Of a DNA stretch of 64,000 nucleotides, positions 54,757 through 63,151 are shown piece by piece (the stretch's first letter is position 1; each line of letters starts with the position of its first letter). The notes under the pieces were generated by a model, which was not told the origin of the DNA, searched no databases, and saw nothing but the letters and a program-made list of their open reading frames with translations. A program made the translations under genes and the position numbers. Source of the DNA: Berghia stephanieae (Eukaryota > Mollusca > Gastropoda > Nudibranchia > Aeolidiidae); contig CM067443.1 of NCBI GenBank assembly GCA_034508935.3, positions 3,964,972-4,028,971 on the forward strand, in the 5' to 3' direction.

Positions 54757-57013
54757 AAACGAGAGAGAGAGAGAGAGAAGGAGAGAGAGGTGGGGGCATG
54801 ATCAGATAAGGTCACCACAAAGATATTTTAAATTTGGTCAAACTTCTATATCCTATGTAAAAATAATAACAAACAAGTAAAGTTCCATATCATAATTGCC
54901 TGTTACCATGTAATCATTTTCACATTACCTGGTACCCGTGTAGCTTCTTATCTCCAAAGTAAACGTTGTAAAGTATCATGTGAATAAGAGCCTCAAATAG
55001 CAAGATGGTTGTGGCAATGATCTATTGGAGAGAAAAGAAGGAAGTTGTCTCACCAAGTTTTGCTAAACTCATATAAATAAAACACACACACACACACATT
55101 TTCTATAAAGCTTCCCCAATATAATTTTCATCTGGTTAATTTTGCACTTTTGGCACCTGATTACCACGACATTAAACTAGTACATGATGATGGGCCAGAT
55201 GTAGGTTACATTCCAAAAGTCAAAAGCTTGATGACTGTTGACGTTATATCAACAAGAGGGTACGAAATATTGTTTATATCCGACAATGATGTAGACTTGA
55301 TATTACAGCGAGAGATTTAAATTCAATTTGTTTTCCCCAGTTTTATTTTTAATCCACAGATAGTATTGATGTTTATGCTCAATAAAAAAGGGAAAAAAAG
55401 CCAAGTATTTATTTATTTATTAAAGTCTTTTAAGCCACTAGCTTTATCTTTACAGGTAACAAAACAGATATTTGCTATTGTTTCCTGTATAAAATGAACA
55501 TAATATGTCATGTCATACGAAAACATTGCCCAACTTCTGGAGCCTCTCTATTTTTTTTTTTTGGATCACTTTTGATATTTTAACAACAAATTACATGCCT
55601 TATCAACAAAGATCTTCCTTTCTCCAACTGACTCAAGGGAAAAAAAAAGAAAGAATATAATTTTTAAAAAACCCACAATTCTCTTCCCCCCCCCCCCCCC
55701 CCCCCCTTTCCAGATAACAATAATTTGCTAACCAAGTAAAAAATATCAATGACCCCACAATCACCACTCGTTTTATAAAGCAATAGTGAATAAAACTTTT
55801 ATAATAAATCTGTTGGTTATCAAAATGCTGGCATACATGCAAAATTTTAAATTTTAAAAAAAACTGAGCACTCAGATGACTAATTTGATAGAAGAATATT
55901 CTGTTTCATGATAGAAATGGACATTCATGAAGCGGGTACTGTTTGGAAACCACTAATTGGAACTATAATATACATTATTATCTTCGATAAAGACTCCTTA
56001 GACTTTATTACCATTTCTCATTAGCATCTTTATCATTAAGAGCTAGATTAATTGCAAAAACAATTTGGGACCCACGTTCAATTGACCCCCCCCCCCCCCC
56101 CCCCCTTTTAAAATATGGTAAAAATAAAAATGGGACGGTACATTGTCATGCACAAAAACTGTTGCAATCCCATTGTCTCTGAAAAAAGGGAACAACATGT
56201 TCTGAAGGATATGCTTAATGTTGATGTCTGATGACAACTTGTCATCAATACTCACAGGGGATGTCATCTGGCCTCCCAAGATCCCACCCAAAACTGCCAC
56301 AAAACCATACCCCCTGTTTCAGGTCTGAACAATAGTTTCTTGCAGAAAATGTTAACAAAAGTTTTTTACCTCACAGCCCATGATATAGTTTAAAGTGCAA
56401 TAATCAGCTAGAAAATTAATGGCTACTCTGTTTTGGGATTCAAAAGTGTTCTTGTTGACTTTATGCCTTATGGTCAGAGCATCAAAAAAGTTTGAGACTA
56501 ATGAAGCCCTCATGAAAGAAGTGAATGATTTGATTTGATGACTAAATTTGATGGAACTTTCTTTAGGAAAGGCATACTTTCACTGGCACATCATTGACAA
56601 AAATGTATTGATTGTCAAAGCAACTGATTTGAAAAGTAGACAAAATGTGAGGAAACTCTGATGTAAGTTTAAATGAGTTACAATGAAAATGATTCAAACA
56701 ATTTTCACAATAGTTTCAGAATCTTTGTCCTATTTCATACATTTTCTGGGGGATTATCTTTCACAGTGGAAAATTTTGAAGCAAAAAAAAAAAAAAAATG
56801 ACAACTTACTTGAATGGCATAACCATGAGATTTAGTGGCTCTTCTACGGTCAACACGGATCGCATATTTGCTGAACATTGAACATTGTATCATTCCCAAG
56901 AAGAAAATGATGACAAAAAGTACAGATGCAGATACGGATTGAAAGAAACAGCGACTGATTCCCTTGTCCACCCAAACATCCGTCCATAATGTTCCATTTT
57001 CACACAACAGCAT
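25786..57013 (-). CDS. ABCB6: ABCB6/HMT-1-type half ABC transporter, 20 coding exons
   Basis: Exons in transcript order: 57013-56810, 55021-54929, 50551-50352, 49487-49373, 47129-46946, 44609-44508, 43344-43242, 42355-42267, 41177-41056, 39819-39644, 39143-38929, 38309-38246, 37319-37246, 36318-36261, 35003-34899, 33785-33712, 31295-31195, 30623-30511, 28176-28013, 25921-25786. Nearly all have GT...AG ends, and phases agree except around exons 8, 12 and 13. The product is about 830 residues (human ABCB6, 842). It has an N-terminal TMD0, the six-helix TMD with [12 protein letters not shown] and [10 protein letters not shown], and one nucleotide-binding domain. Family members are homodimers in mitochondrial, endolysosomal or plasma membranes. 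They move porphyrins (ABCB6) or confer heavy-metal tolerance (HMT-1); which applies here is inference. Defects: one base short in exon 8, missing acceptor AG at exon 12, several bases missing in exon 13. Confidence 0.93.
25985..27093 (-). mobile_element. LINE reverse transcriptase fragment in the last ABCB6 intron
   Basis: A 5'-truncated non-LTR element in the same strand as the gene. It starts inside the RT domain (SAAFDTIDR), has [20 protein letters not shown], the catalytic box as CADDVN, and a C-terminal part with [18 protein letters not shown] and [20 protein letters not shown]. It ends in an AAGTCAAGT repeat about 60 bp before the acceptor of exon 20. The frame is open over its whole length, so it is fairly young. 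The neighbouring 27.13-27.18 kb is A-rich. A more decayed relative lies at 42.56-43.19 kb. Confidence 0.85.
27658..27955 (-). mobile_element. tRNA-derived SINE, family A, full length
   Basis: The best-preserved copy: head GTGGCTATGTGGTCTAGTAG at the right, B box GGGTTCGAAC, body CTCGGCGCATAGTTTAGTCC and GTACCTGGCCATTAACAG, tail GGATATTGCACTATATAAAA followed by an A/T-rich run. About 298 bp, in intron 19 of the ABC gene. Confidence 0.88.
29320..29585 (+). mobile_element. tRNA-derived SINE, family B
   Basis: The head GGTCCAGATAGCTCAGTTGG has a clear A box (TAGCTCAGTTGG) and a B-box-like GATCAATCAT. The body has CTGACCCCCTGTCCATCCAG and AATAGACTAGCATCCTATCC; the tail has CCGGCTCCATGGGC. It ends directly against the 114-bp tandem array. 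Confidence 0.82.
29605..30423 (+). repeat. 114-bp minisatellite, seven copies plus a partial one
   Basis: Units start at 29605, 29719, 29833, 29947, 30061, 30175, 30289 and 30403, each exactly 114 bp and differing by a few substitutions. 114 is divisible by 3, so one + strand frame stays open across all units and repeats a 38-residue block ([20 protein letters not shown] and a KEIEETAIV end). It lies in intron 18 of the ABC gene, antisense to it, 88 bp from the donor of exon 18. I found no promoter or good start; whether it is translated is unknown. Confidence 0.95.
30795..30890 (-). mobile_element. SINE family A, 3' fragment
   Basis: It has only the tail portion (ATATCCACTAAATGTGCTCA, AGGGGTCCCAAGCCAA, GATGCCTGTATGGCG on the + strand), next to A/C-rich runs at 30.72-30.78 kb. 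Confidence 0.6.
31363..31558. repeat. 98-bp direct duplication, two copies
   Basis: The segment from AATGTACAGCAATAACCTGC to ATTTCCACGCAG is repeated at a 98-bp period with almost no differences (GATGG against GACGG), so the duplication is recent. It lies between the acceptor of exon 17 and a TAA microsatellite. Confidence 0.92.
31590..31866. repeat. (TAA)n microsatellite with interruptions
   Basis: About 280 bp of imperfect TAA and TAC units. Minus-strand Ile/Leu-rich frames over it are artefacts. The remaining intron up to 33711 shows no gene; a piece near 33.09 kb resembles the 15.34-kb duplicated segment. Confidence 0.92.
34350..34615 (+). mobile_element. tRNA-derived SINE, family B
   Basis: Head CTCCGATAGCTCAGGTGGGT with AGTTGGTAGAA, B box GATCGATCCCGGG, body CCCCTGTCCACCCAACAGTG and GTAGACTAGCATCTCATC, tail CCGGGATAAACTCAGGGACC. 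It lies in intron 15 of the ABC gene. Confidence 0.82.
35300..35392. repeat. two-copy short direct repeat
   Basis: ATCTTGTAGACACACAAATG followed by TTC(T/C)TGA occurs twice, about 28 bp apart, in intron 14 of the ABC gene. Confidence 0.7.
35600..35795. repeat. degenerate GT/GA-rich minisatellite
   Basis: Three to four imperfect units of about 60 bp containing GGTTGTAGTA, GGCAGGGATGATGATGTG and variants. Confidence 0.65.
36383..36570 (-). mobile_element. SINE family A, partial
   Basis: It has the 3' tail (CTTCATATAGTGCAATACTC on the + strand) and body up to GAGTACGATGAGAGACTG. The tRNA-like head is missing. It lies 65 bp upstream of exon 14. Confidence 0.75.
37395..37632 (-). mobile_element. 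tRNA-derived SINE, family B
   Basis: Inverted relative to the other long copies: the head GGGGGTCCCAATAGCTCATT is at the right end, B box GATCAATCCCAGG, body AGATTTTTTTCTGCC and CTGGCAGAAAGTACTTTGC, tail towards 37395. Confidence 0.78.
38246..47129 (-). CDS. ABCB6: ABCB6 exons 5-12: core transmembrane domain
   Basis: Exon 5 has [11 protein letters not shown] and [14 protein letters not shown]; exon 6 LRGGGTG; exon 7 [20 protein letters not shown]; exon 8 [20 protein letters not shown]; exon 9 [20 protein letters not shown]; exon 10 [12 protein letters not shown]; exon 11 [20 protein letters not shown]; exon 12 [11 protein letters not shown]. In exon 8 the frame after DRGT needs one more A (AAATAGC instead of AATAGC, near 42287) to give the family sequence NSINNLLS and to match the phase of exon 9. 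Exon 12 follows CACAAATG, where CACAGAATG is expected, so its acceptor AG is missing. Confidence 0.85.
38294..38711. repeat. 45-bp minisatellite containing the exon 12 splice acceptor
   Basis: About ten units of 45 bp, many with small deletions. On the minus strand each reads ...TGTGTCCACAGAATGATACA followed by GCAGGCCTAC. The CCACAG|AATGATACAGCAGGCC part equals the intron/exon junction and first codons of ABCB6 exon 12. The unit touching the exon has CACAAATG instead of CACAGAATG. The irregular deletions look like poor consensus in a difficult repeat, or real decay. Confidence 0.9.
39905..39975 (-). repeat. short dispersed repeat with CTGAAGA...GAAA core, copy 2
   Basis: On the minus strand: CTGAAGAAGGGTTTTGAGTC, GAAAAATTC, then AGTATTTGGTTATTC. 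It is the same layout as 19545-19612, with the GAAA kept. It lies in intron 9 of the ABC gene. Confidence 0.4.
41838..42130 (+). mobile_element. tRNA-derived SINE, family A, full length
   Basis: The only clear + strand copy. Head GCGGCTATGTGGTCTAGTGT, B box GGGTTCGAGTT, body GCGCATAGTTGAGTCC and ACTCACATTCTCTCACCATA, tail GTGAATATTGCACTATATAA. It ends about 140 bp before the donor of ABC exon 8. Confidence 0.88.
42560..43190 (-). mobile_element. decayed LINE RT C-terminal fragment
   Basis: The minus strand gives [18 protein letters not shown] and LKRKTKI, which align with [18 protein letters not shown] and KIKRKTKL of the 26-kb LINE. Several frame shifts follow. Sense-strand insertion in intron 7 of the ABC gene. 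Confidence 0.7.
43857..44125 (+). mobile_element. tRNA-derived SINE, family B
   Basis: GGTCCCGATAGTTGGTAGAG head, body TGACCTCCCTGTCCACCGAG, GCAATAGACCAGTGTCCTAT and AGCAAGCAATTGCTATTGTC, tail CTCCGGCTCCATGGGCC. It is preceded by a G8 run. Confidence 0.82.
45065..46311. mobile_element. TA-flanked inverted-repeat DNA transposon (pogo-like ends) with internal tandem repeat
   Basis: The outer ends match as inverted repeats (CTCGAGCACGAAAATCTCGA at the left, CTCGAGCACGGAAATCTTGA read inward from the right), next to TA-rich flanks. No transposase is seen. Inside are a tandem repeat of 188-193 bp (45490-45980) and a CA/TA microsatellite. It lies in intron 5 of the ABC gene. The superfamily call rests only on the TA flank and end style. 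Confidence 0.55.
45490..45980. repeat. 188-193-bp tandem repeat, about 2.6 copies
   Basis: Units start near 45498, 45686 and 45879 and share GTTGTTTTGATTTATCTGTA, AAAACGTGTTTTTCCCCAAT and GCCAGGCAAGCCCAAGTATC. The last copy is cut by a CA/TA microsatellite at 45995-46051. Confidence 0.9.
47381..47644. mobile_element. piggyBac-type MITE, second copy
   Basis: 256 bp between TTAA at 47381-47384 and TTAA at 47641-47644. The inner sequence matches the 5572-5833 copy (AAAATCGTCACA, GTACAT, GTGTTGGGTA, GGTAAGGAGAG). The left end is more worn. It lies in intron 4 of the ABC gene. Confidence 0.75.
47800..48740 (-). mobile_element. LINE RT C-terminal half, decayed
   Basis: Frames on the minus strand: [16 protein letters not shown], then [20 protein letters not shown], then [20 protein letters not shown]. 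These are the motifs that follow the RT core in a LINE family widespread in invertebrates. Worn GATGINSRS-like sequence near 48.64 kb corresponds to the PQGS-LGPLLF box. Several frame shifts. It lies in intron 4 of the ABC gene. Confidence 0.8.
49029..49231. mobile_element. short inverted-repeat element, copy 1
   Basis: The ends are inverted: GTCTCAAAACGACATTATG at the left, CTCTCAAAATGGTATTATGT read inward from the right. The second copy is at 63438-63656 with a similar inner CCCCAAGTTTCAT-like block. About 200 bp, no coding capacity. Confidence 0.65.
49373..57013 (-). CDS. ABCB6: ABCB6 exons 1-4: N-terminal extension and TMD0
   Basis: Exon 1 (68 codons) begins [18 protein letters not shown]; its FFQS and SVLFVIIFF segment forms the first helix. 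Exon 2 encodes [20 protein letters not shown]. Exon 3 encodes [20 protein letters not shown] and [20 protein letters not shown]. Exon 4 encodes [20 protein letters not shown]. Together they match the five-helix TMD0 of ABCB6, including the SWN-P-WW motif. Phases run 0, 0, 2, 0. The start ATG is the first in the exon, and a TTGCAG acceptor at 57062-57063 suggests an upstream non-coding exon. Confidence 0.85.
49583..49725 (-). mobile_element. SINE family B, 3' part
   Basis: It carries the tail (GGCCCATGGATCGGAGTTTA on the + strand) and GACAATAGCAATTGCTACCC. The tRNA-like head is missing. It lies next to exon 4 of the ABC gene. Confidence 0.65.
50862..50976. repeat. (AAT)n microsatellite
   Basis: About 115 bp of AAT repeats preceded by AAC-rich sequence, in intron 2 of the ABC gene. 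Confidence 0.95.
51596..52329. mobile_element. pogo/Tigger-like non-autonomous element
   Basis: 734 bp with TA on both sides (51594-51595 and 52330-52331). The ends are inverted repeats starting CAGTCCAA and continuing through GGTTTATTGGGACA at the left and GGTTATGGGGACA at the right. It contains no transposase. A short repeat (GATATAGGTAAATTCTA) occurs twice near 51.96 and 52.05 kb. Confidence 0.65.
52336..52521. repeat. (AAT)n microsatellite with interruptions
   Basis: About 185 bp directly abutting the Tigger-like element. Nothing gene-like was seen from here to 54.1 kb. Confidence 0.95.
54117..54136. repeat. C homopolymer
   Basis: About 20 C. Similar runs lie at 55686-55706 and 56087-56105. 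Confidence 0.9.
54390..54430. repeat. (GT)n/(GA)n microsatellite
   Basis: A short GT then GA run. The stretch around it, 54160-54350, is repeated in part at 54480-54620 (AATGAGACTTA, GATACAAGACATTTAA, ATGGGGGATTATAAGG), an old duplication. Confidence 0.75.
54667..54793. repeat. (GA)n microsatellite
   Basis: About 125 bp of GA with a few breaks, between exons 2 and 3 of the ABC gene. Confidence 0.95.
56040..56560 (-). mobile_element. decayed Tc1/mariner-superfamily transposase relic
   Basis: Minus-strand frames: [16 protein letters not shown], then [16 protein letters not shown], then [15 protein letters not shown], the last being the second catalytic Asp region (xHDNxPSH). Heavily broken. 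It lies in intron 1 of the ABC gene; ends not identified. Confidence 0.5.
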
Positions 57014-57061
57014 AGTTGGAGTTCCGTTTGAAATATATCTTATTCAACTAAAAAGTGTGTC
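57014..57061 (-). other. probable 5' UTR part of ABCB6 exon with the start codon
   Basis: A TCATTGCAG acceptor lies at 57062-57070 on the minus strand, 48 bases upstream of the ATG. This suggests that the start-codon exon is spliced to an upstream non-coding exon which I cannot place. Confidence 0.45.
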
Positions 57062-57444
57062 CTGCAATGAAAATAAAAAATAATATGAAATTATGATGTT
57101 TCAATTTTCTATTTGATTTTTATTATTCCATTATTAATCTGAATGTGTATCTATCAAACAAAGGCACCAGATAACATATCATTTTATCCCTTATTTCTTT
57201 GACTCAATTAAAAATGCCTTTACAATGGAGAAAAAGAATCAAAGAGAAGTAAAACATTTTTTAAATAAAAAAACCTCAGTATTGTACTCTGGATCACAGT
57301 AATTAGAATGCTCTATTTAAAAAAAAACAACACAATTCATTACAAAGTAAGGTTGCTTTTGTTTTTAAAAATTACTGTCGTTAGATGAGAGGGCATCCAA
57401 AAGTAACAATCAGATATTATCCTCCCTCAATATACTACTATACT

Positions 57445-57566
<122 letters not shown>

Positions 57567-58260
57567 CATGGCATTTATATCACACATTTTCATCACTGTG
57601 GGATGTTCAATGCATGTTACAAATATACAAAAGTTACATATATAAAACATATACCACAATGATATCAATAGCTGTAGTGTATGTAATATCGTATCAATAT
57701 CATGAAAATGTAATGGTAAAAAGGTAGTGCTTTACCAATGATTTAAAACTATCAGTAGATTTTGCTGCTCTTATCCTTCTGGGCAGGTCATTCCACATAA
57801 GGGGCCCAGTGTGTGTAAAGGAATGGCCGCCATAAAATTTTAATTATAATTATTTCTAAGAATAAGCTTCTTTTGTCAATAGAGGATCATAAATTCCTAT
57901 TTGGTAATATATTCTAACATGATTTTAATGTAGTTAGGTGCTTCATCATTAAGGCTTTTAAAACAAAACAGAGCAATCTTAAAAATGATTCTTTATTTGA
58001 TAGGCAGCCAGTGCAGCTCGTACAGAATAGGTAGGGAGTGTCTTATTACTAATTTAGCTCTGCACTAATCTGTATGACCTGAAGGCTCGAGACTTTATCA
58101 TGGCTTTATGAAATAAAAGACTATTGCAATAGTCTAGGCGTGATAAAACAAGAGTTGTGATGAGTTTCATTGTTGCATCTTTAGTAAGGGTTATGAAATG
58201 GTTTTAATCTGCATTTTATAGATGAAACTTTCCTCGGAGGAAGTTGTACTCTACTCAGGA
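57567..58260 (-). mobile_element. L2/CR1-like LINE, 3' end
   Basis: Minus-strand translation gives ATMKLITTLVLSRLDYCNSL, then ELHWLPIK, then CFKSLNDEAPNYIKIMLEYI, the classic C-terminal motifs of L2/CR1-type LINEs. A 3' UTR follows, ending in an ATT tail. Several stops and frame shifts, 5' truncated. It lies in the upstream region of the ABC gene. Confidence 0.82.
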
Positions 58261-59019
58261 GAGGAAGATGCCCACGAAGTAGGAGTTGTCATCATTTTAT
58301 GTTCAAAATCCCAGAAAGCTGATGGATAATCTACAATAAGCAATCAACCGTAGCTACAAGAATAATATTATGACAATCATGGAATAATTAAATTTAAATG
58401 CAACACAATGCAAGATTAATGAGAGGCCAATAACGATGGAGAGAGAATACATGAATTCTGCCAGATGAATGAAATGGTGATAACAGTAACAATCTTCCCT
58501 CAAAATGGATCTACACAAGATCGCATGATTGTCACAAAAATAAAACCAATAACCAATTGACCATGTGGCAATCATGGGAAACTGGAAGTCGTCATTGCTA
58601 GATAATAAGAGTACATCGGGGACTGACATAAACAGTTACCATAAGCTGTCAACATCCAAACTGGAACTCAAACAAGCTGTCCATGAAACACCAAAGTAAC
58701 AAAACCTAGGTTTATCAAGTAGAAGTTATATGGGAACTATCTGAGAAAAGGTGACAAATGTGGTGGAAGGGAAAGAATACACAAAGAGATGAAATATGAA
58801 GAAAGCCCTTCATTGAGACAGCTTTATGGGTACTGAAAGATTATATGAAAAATGCAAGCATACTCTGAACTGGAGCAGATTTGTCATGTAAAAATGACGA
58901 ATGGAAAGAAATCCAAGCCACGAGTGAATGAAAGAAGTCAGGAAAGATGAAAAGTAGGCTTAAAGAAGAGTGTGAAATGAAGGACAAGAAGTGAAGAAAA
59001 GTATTGAGAAGAAAATGGA

Positions 59020-59760
59020 TAGAAGGGAAAGATGGTAACAACTTCAGAGAGACTGCTGCCATCAAACGTAAGGACAGAGTTACTTTTAGGAAATTTAAAA
59101 AAAAGATCGCTTAAACAGGTAGAAAGAGCATTTTCAAGATGTACTCAAGAGAGAACAAGCAAAGGTACCCCTTTGAGAGAAGAAGAAACCAATTTGGTAT
59201 TTCCGTTGACTCACCTAGTGAGCAGAAATTTGAAAAGCATCAAGAGACACAAAGAATGGTAAAGCACCAGTAGATCAGATAACTACAGAAATGAGAAAGG
59301 CAGATAAGGAGACCTAAGTTGAAGAAATGAAGTACATCTTTGATCTGATTTTGGAAAAAGCAGACACCACTGATATACAAAATTCCCAAAAAGGTATCTT
59401 ACAAGTTCCATGTGGAAATTGGAGAGGGGTCACATTACTACCCATCACATGCAAAGTTCTTATAAACAGAATGCAGGCAGAGGTTGACAGCTAGAGGAAC
59501 AGGAGAACATATGAGTGGAATGCAAATGAGTACATACATTTCACGGACTTTGAGAAACTGACCGCTTCAACACGGAGAATTCATGGCTTATAATGGATAG
59601 ATACGAAAGCACTACATCAGAAATTTGAATGTGCTGTCATAGAAGATGAGGAAACAACAAATTGGTTTCCTTTGACCAGTAGGATGAAACAAGGATGTTG
59701 AATACGGGTCATGGACTGGATAATGGAAAGGGGATATACTAGAATTATTAGTAGTGATAG
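59020..59760 (+). mobile_element. strongly decayed LINE RT core
   Basis: + strand fragments: KAPVDQITTEMRKADKE, KIPKKG, CGNWRGVTLLPITCKVLINR, TDFEKL and MKQGC. These are RT domain motifs in the right order but in different frames. It looks like the same broad family as the fragment at 2724-3105. The interval 58261-59019 before it may hold more of the element, but I cannot show it. Confidence 0.65.
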
Positions 59761-60294
59761 TAGTAGTATATTGGGTTGTTCTTTCATGCACCGGCCATTT
59801 CAGTCTCAAATAAACTTTGCTCATGTTCAATGTCATGTTTTGAATTGAAACTTATAATCATTTTCAAAATAAAGTCATTCCTAAGGCTGCGGCTATTCAT
59901 ACCCGAGTCTGAATAGTCTCCCATAGCTATTTGGACTCAATCTCCAATGCGCATGTTATTCATACTCAAGCCTGAATATACTAGTCTCCCATGGCAATTT
60001 AGATGTGTTTTTTAAAATTTTAAATTTAAAAAAAATTCAGTTTATTGTAATTTTAATTATTGGCAATTCCATAAAATGAATGCAAATGTTAATAATGATG
60101 GTATAGTTACTACAGTTATATTTGGTGAGAAAGGCAAAATCATTGATCAATTGGAAGTCCATTAGAAATTTAAAAGAAACAAGTTAAAACCCTTCAAAAG
60201 GAACAAAAGTCAGTCAAAGTAACTGGTATAAAGTTAAAGCTTTTCTAACAACTTAATAAGCTGTCCAAATAAAATCAAGAAGTCCTCGAGGTAG

Positions 60295-60588
60295 GGATAT
60301 CAATCAGCTGAGTCAGTCGGATATCAATCAGCTGAGTCAGTCGGATATCAATCAGCTGAGTCAGTCGGATATCAATCAGCTGAGTCAGTCGGATATCAAT
60401 CAGCTGAGTCAGTCGGATATCAATCAGCTGAGTCAGTCGGATATCAATCAGCTAAGTCAGTCGGATATCAATCAGCTGAGTCAGTCGGATATCAATCAGC
60501 TGAGTCAGTCGGATATCAATCAGCTGAGTCTGTCGGATATCAATCAGCTGAGTCAGTCGGATATCAATCAGCTGAGTCAGTCTGATAT
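60295..60588. repeat. 24-bp minisatellite, 12 copies, each with an AP-1/MARE-like core
   Basis: Twelve units of GATATCAATCAGCTGAGTCA followed by GTCG. Ten carry a perfect TGAGTCA (AP-1 site, in a GCTGAGTCAG context like half of a MARE). One has TAAGTCA and one TGAGTCT. Each unit also has a CAGCTG E-box and a GATATC. Units are nearly identical, so the array is young or kept uniform. It lies 3.3 kb upstream of the ABCB6 start codon. Confidence 0.97.
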
Positions 60589-62600
60589 TGGCAAAACAGA
60601 ATTTTATATGAACTCTTCTTCTGCTTGCATGTCACCCTCTTTGTCCACTGACTGCCCATACTTTGTCCCTCTGTGACTCTGTCTTTGCGCACGCCCATTG
60701 GAGTTGAGTCTGAACTGCCACTTCGAATTCCTAATGGTAGCATATTTGTCACCATCATATCATCAATTGAAAGTCAGCCATGAAATGTGTGGGTCAGCGT
60801 AGAGGAACAGGACAGAAAAGAAGAACAACAAAGGAAAAAGAAATGGGAAACATTCGTATTGTTGTATTGGGCGATCCATCAAAAATAGAGTAGAGTGCTC
60901 TCTGTATCTACTTACTACTTATACTCACTATGTTTAGCATTAGTTTTGGTCTCGGTCTAGATAACCAATGATATATCTAGACTTAGACGTCTACCCGTTG
61001 CACTTGCACTGCAACCTCTTTCACTTGCTCAAGTTTTGTAAGAGAGTAAGCTTATGCAAGAAATTTACGCAGGAGTTTTGATAAAAACATGATCATAAAA
61101 CACGGTAAATATTAGAAAGAACCATGGGGGTAGCTGCAGGCGATTGCATTTATTCTCGGTTGTGTCCACAAAACACGGTCGTCGCAACTCAGGGGATACA
61201 TATAAAACTTAGGGGATACGTTAAAAAAACTCAGCGGATATCAGTAACAGGTTGATGCTATTTTTGGTTATTACATAAAATGAAAATACAGTCATTTATC
61301 AAAGTACTTTTATGTCATAAGAGGAGGGGTTTGATAGATAGTAATATTTGAGAAAATTCTTGTTGTTTTTAATATACAAGTTGTGTATGATTCGCAGGTT
61401 TTGAATCTTAATTTGGGATGTCAAAAATCAGTAGGAGTGGCCAAAAAGAATTGTGAGTTTACGATAGGGTTCAAAACAGAGTGTTTCTATTCTACATGTC
61501 ATTCTTTGATTCTATTCGACTCGACTATGAGTATGAGCTGCACACGTTAACTTTTGTGCTCACCATCATTGATTGAATTTTACGGACTTAGAAATATTTC
61601 ACGTATATATTGAAAATGGTTACATAGGCAAAATGAATTTACATTTGGATTGATTTTACGGATTGGAAAATATGAAACTGATTGAACTATGACCATGCTA
61701 TTTGATTTGGATTTGGGATTTATCATAACAAATAAAGCAGTTCAGTAAGAAATGAAACTTGGAATCTGGACTTTTATTTGAATGTATTGATGTTGTACTT
61801 GTACATTCAATTATCATCATCGGCCCTTGAACTTGAACTCTTTAGTCATTATTAACATCTAGACGTCTATCTACAACACAACGCAAAGGCTGTCGTCATT
61901 ACCATCTTCTTAGAATGAAAAAAACACAATTGACAATACTAATGACTATGTAATACGACCACAGTTCGCACACGCCACAGTTTAATTTAAATGTTTACTG
62001 ACGTAGTGACAATGGTATTTTACGCATGACTAAATCGCCAGAGATCATGTTATGAAATGTTAAGTGCATTGTAATGATGATAAGCAAAACAAACGGAAGC
62101 TTCAAGACACACTTGAAATGTTACCTACAAATGAAGTTGTTATGTCATTCGTGTGCAGACGACTGGAAACAATGAATGAAAGTGAAAGTCGAGTCGAGAA
62201 GGGATCAAGGCCAAAAGCTTGACCTCTGACCTTAATGCATGTAAACATTCCATATGAAAAGCCTATACATACTCGTCACATTGAACATTATTTAAAAAAA
62301 ATAAAAATTAATATGAGGCAGACCTGCCGACTGGAAAATTGTTTTGGATCAACAATTTACTCTCACAAGGATTTAATAACACCTCATAATCTTTAAAGAT
62401 ATACATTACTACATGTAGTCTGTCATCAACTTTCTTTTTAAATAAAAACGCAGCGAAATAAAAAAAAACCCAATGACTTTGAGATGCTCATGAAGTTCTA
62501 GCCAAAATTTCCCAATTCTACGAATTTTTGCAATAGCAGTCAGGTCGGTATGAGGACATTAAACCCTTTTTTTTGGTCATAGATAAGTGCCGAGAACTCC
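60589..62600. other. intergenic or 5' region with no recognised feature
   Basis: Unique AT-rich DNA. Neither a convincing exon nor a repeat is seen. It could hold the non-coding first exon and promoter of the ABC gene or of an unseen neighbour. Confidence 0.4.
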
Positions 62601-62605
62601 AATTT

Positions 62606-62910
62606 TCGCTTTCTTTCTTTCTCTCTTTCTATCTTTCTTTCCTTCTTTTTTTTTTCCTTCTTCTTTTTCCTCTCCCCCTCCTCCTCCTCCTCTCCTCCTC
62701 TCTCCTCCTCCTCCTCCTCCTCCTCCTCCTCCTCCTCCTCCCCCTCTTCTCTTCTTCTTCTTTTTCTTCTTCTTCTTCTTCTTCTTCTTCTTCTTCTTCT
62801 TCTTCTTCTTCTTCTTCTTCTTCTTCTTCTTCTTCTTCTTCTCTCTTCTTCCTTCTTCTTCTTCTCTCCTCCTCCTCCTCTTCTTCTTCTTCTTCTTCTT
62901 CTTCCTTTTC
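62606..62910. repeat. 300-bp polypyrimidine tract (CTT/CCT)n
   Basis: Almost pure C/T on the + strand: CTTT, then TCC, then a long TTC array and CTCCTC. Mirror-symmetric pyrimidine tracts of this length can form intramolecular triplex DNA. All frames here are low-complexity artefacts. Confidence 0.95.
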
Positions 62911-63025
62911 GCTGTTGTCCTCGTGGTCATAAAGTAGTTCTCTTATAAAGGACGATCTGTCTATATGTATAATAAACATTTAGGCAGTAGGTTGATATAA
63001 GGGTGAGAACCGATGTGTACATATA

Positions 63026-63151
63026 TGAAGGTCTGACCCCCGAACCCACTTATGGGCCTAGATCAACATTGTTGTAATGGACACTATTTTGCGTATTGTT
63101 TTAGATTCACTTGACAAGGAGCCCATATGTGATTGGGTTATCAGACCTTCA
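63026..63151. mobile_element. small inverted-repeat (foldback) element
   Basis: The left arm TGAAGGTCTGACCCCCGAAC with CCACTTATGGG and the inverted right arm (TGAAGGTCTGATAACCCAAT with CACATATGGG read inward) enclose about 60 bp. No coding capacity. A single copy is seen here. Confidence 0.55.

Noticed and set aside
60295-60588. CRISPR-like array
   Set aside because: The 24-bp units are directly joined with no spacers, in an animal genome. It is a plain minisatellite.
60564-60758. 64-residue minus-strand frame
   Set aside because: Its end runs into the minisatellite. There is no splice logic, no similarity that I recognise and no supporting context.
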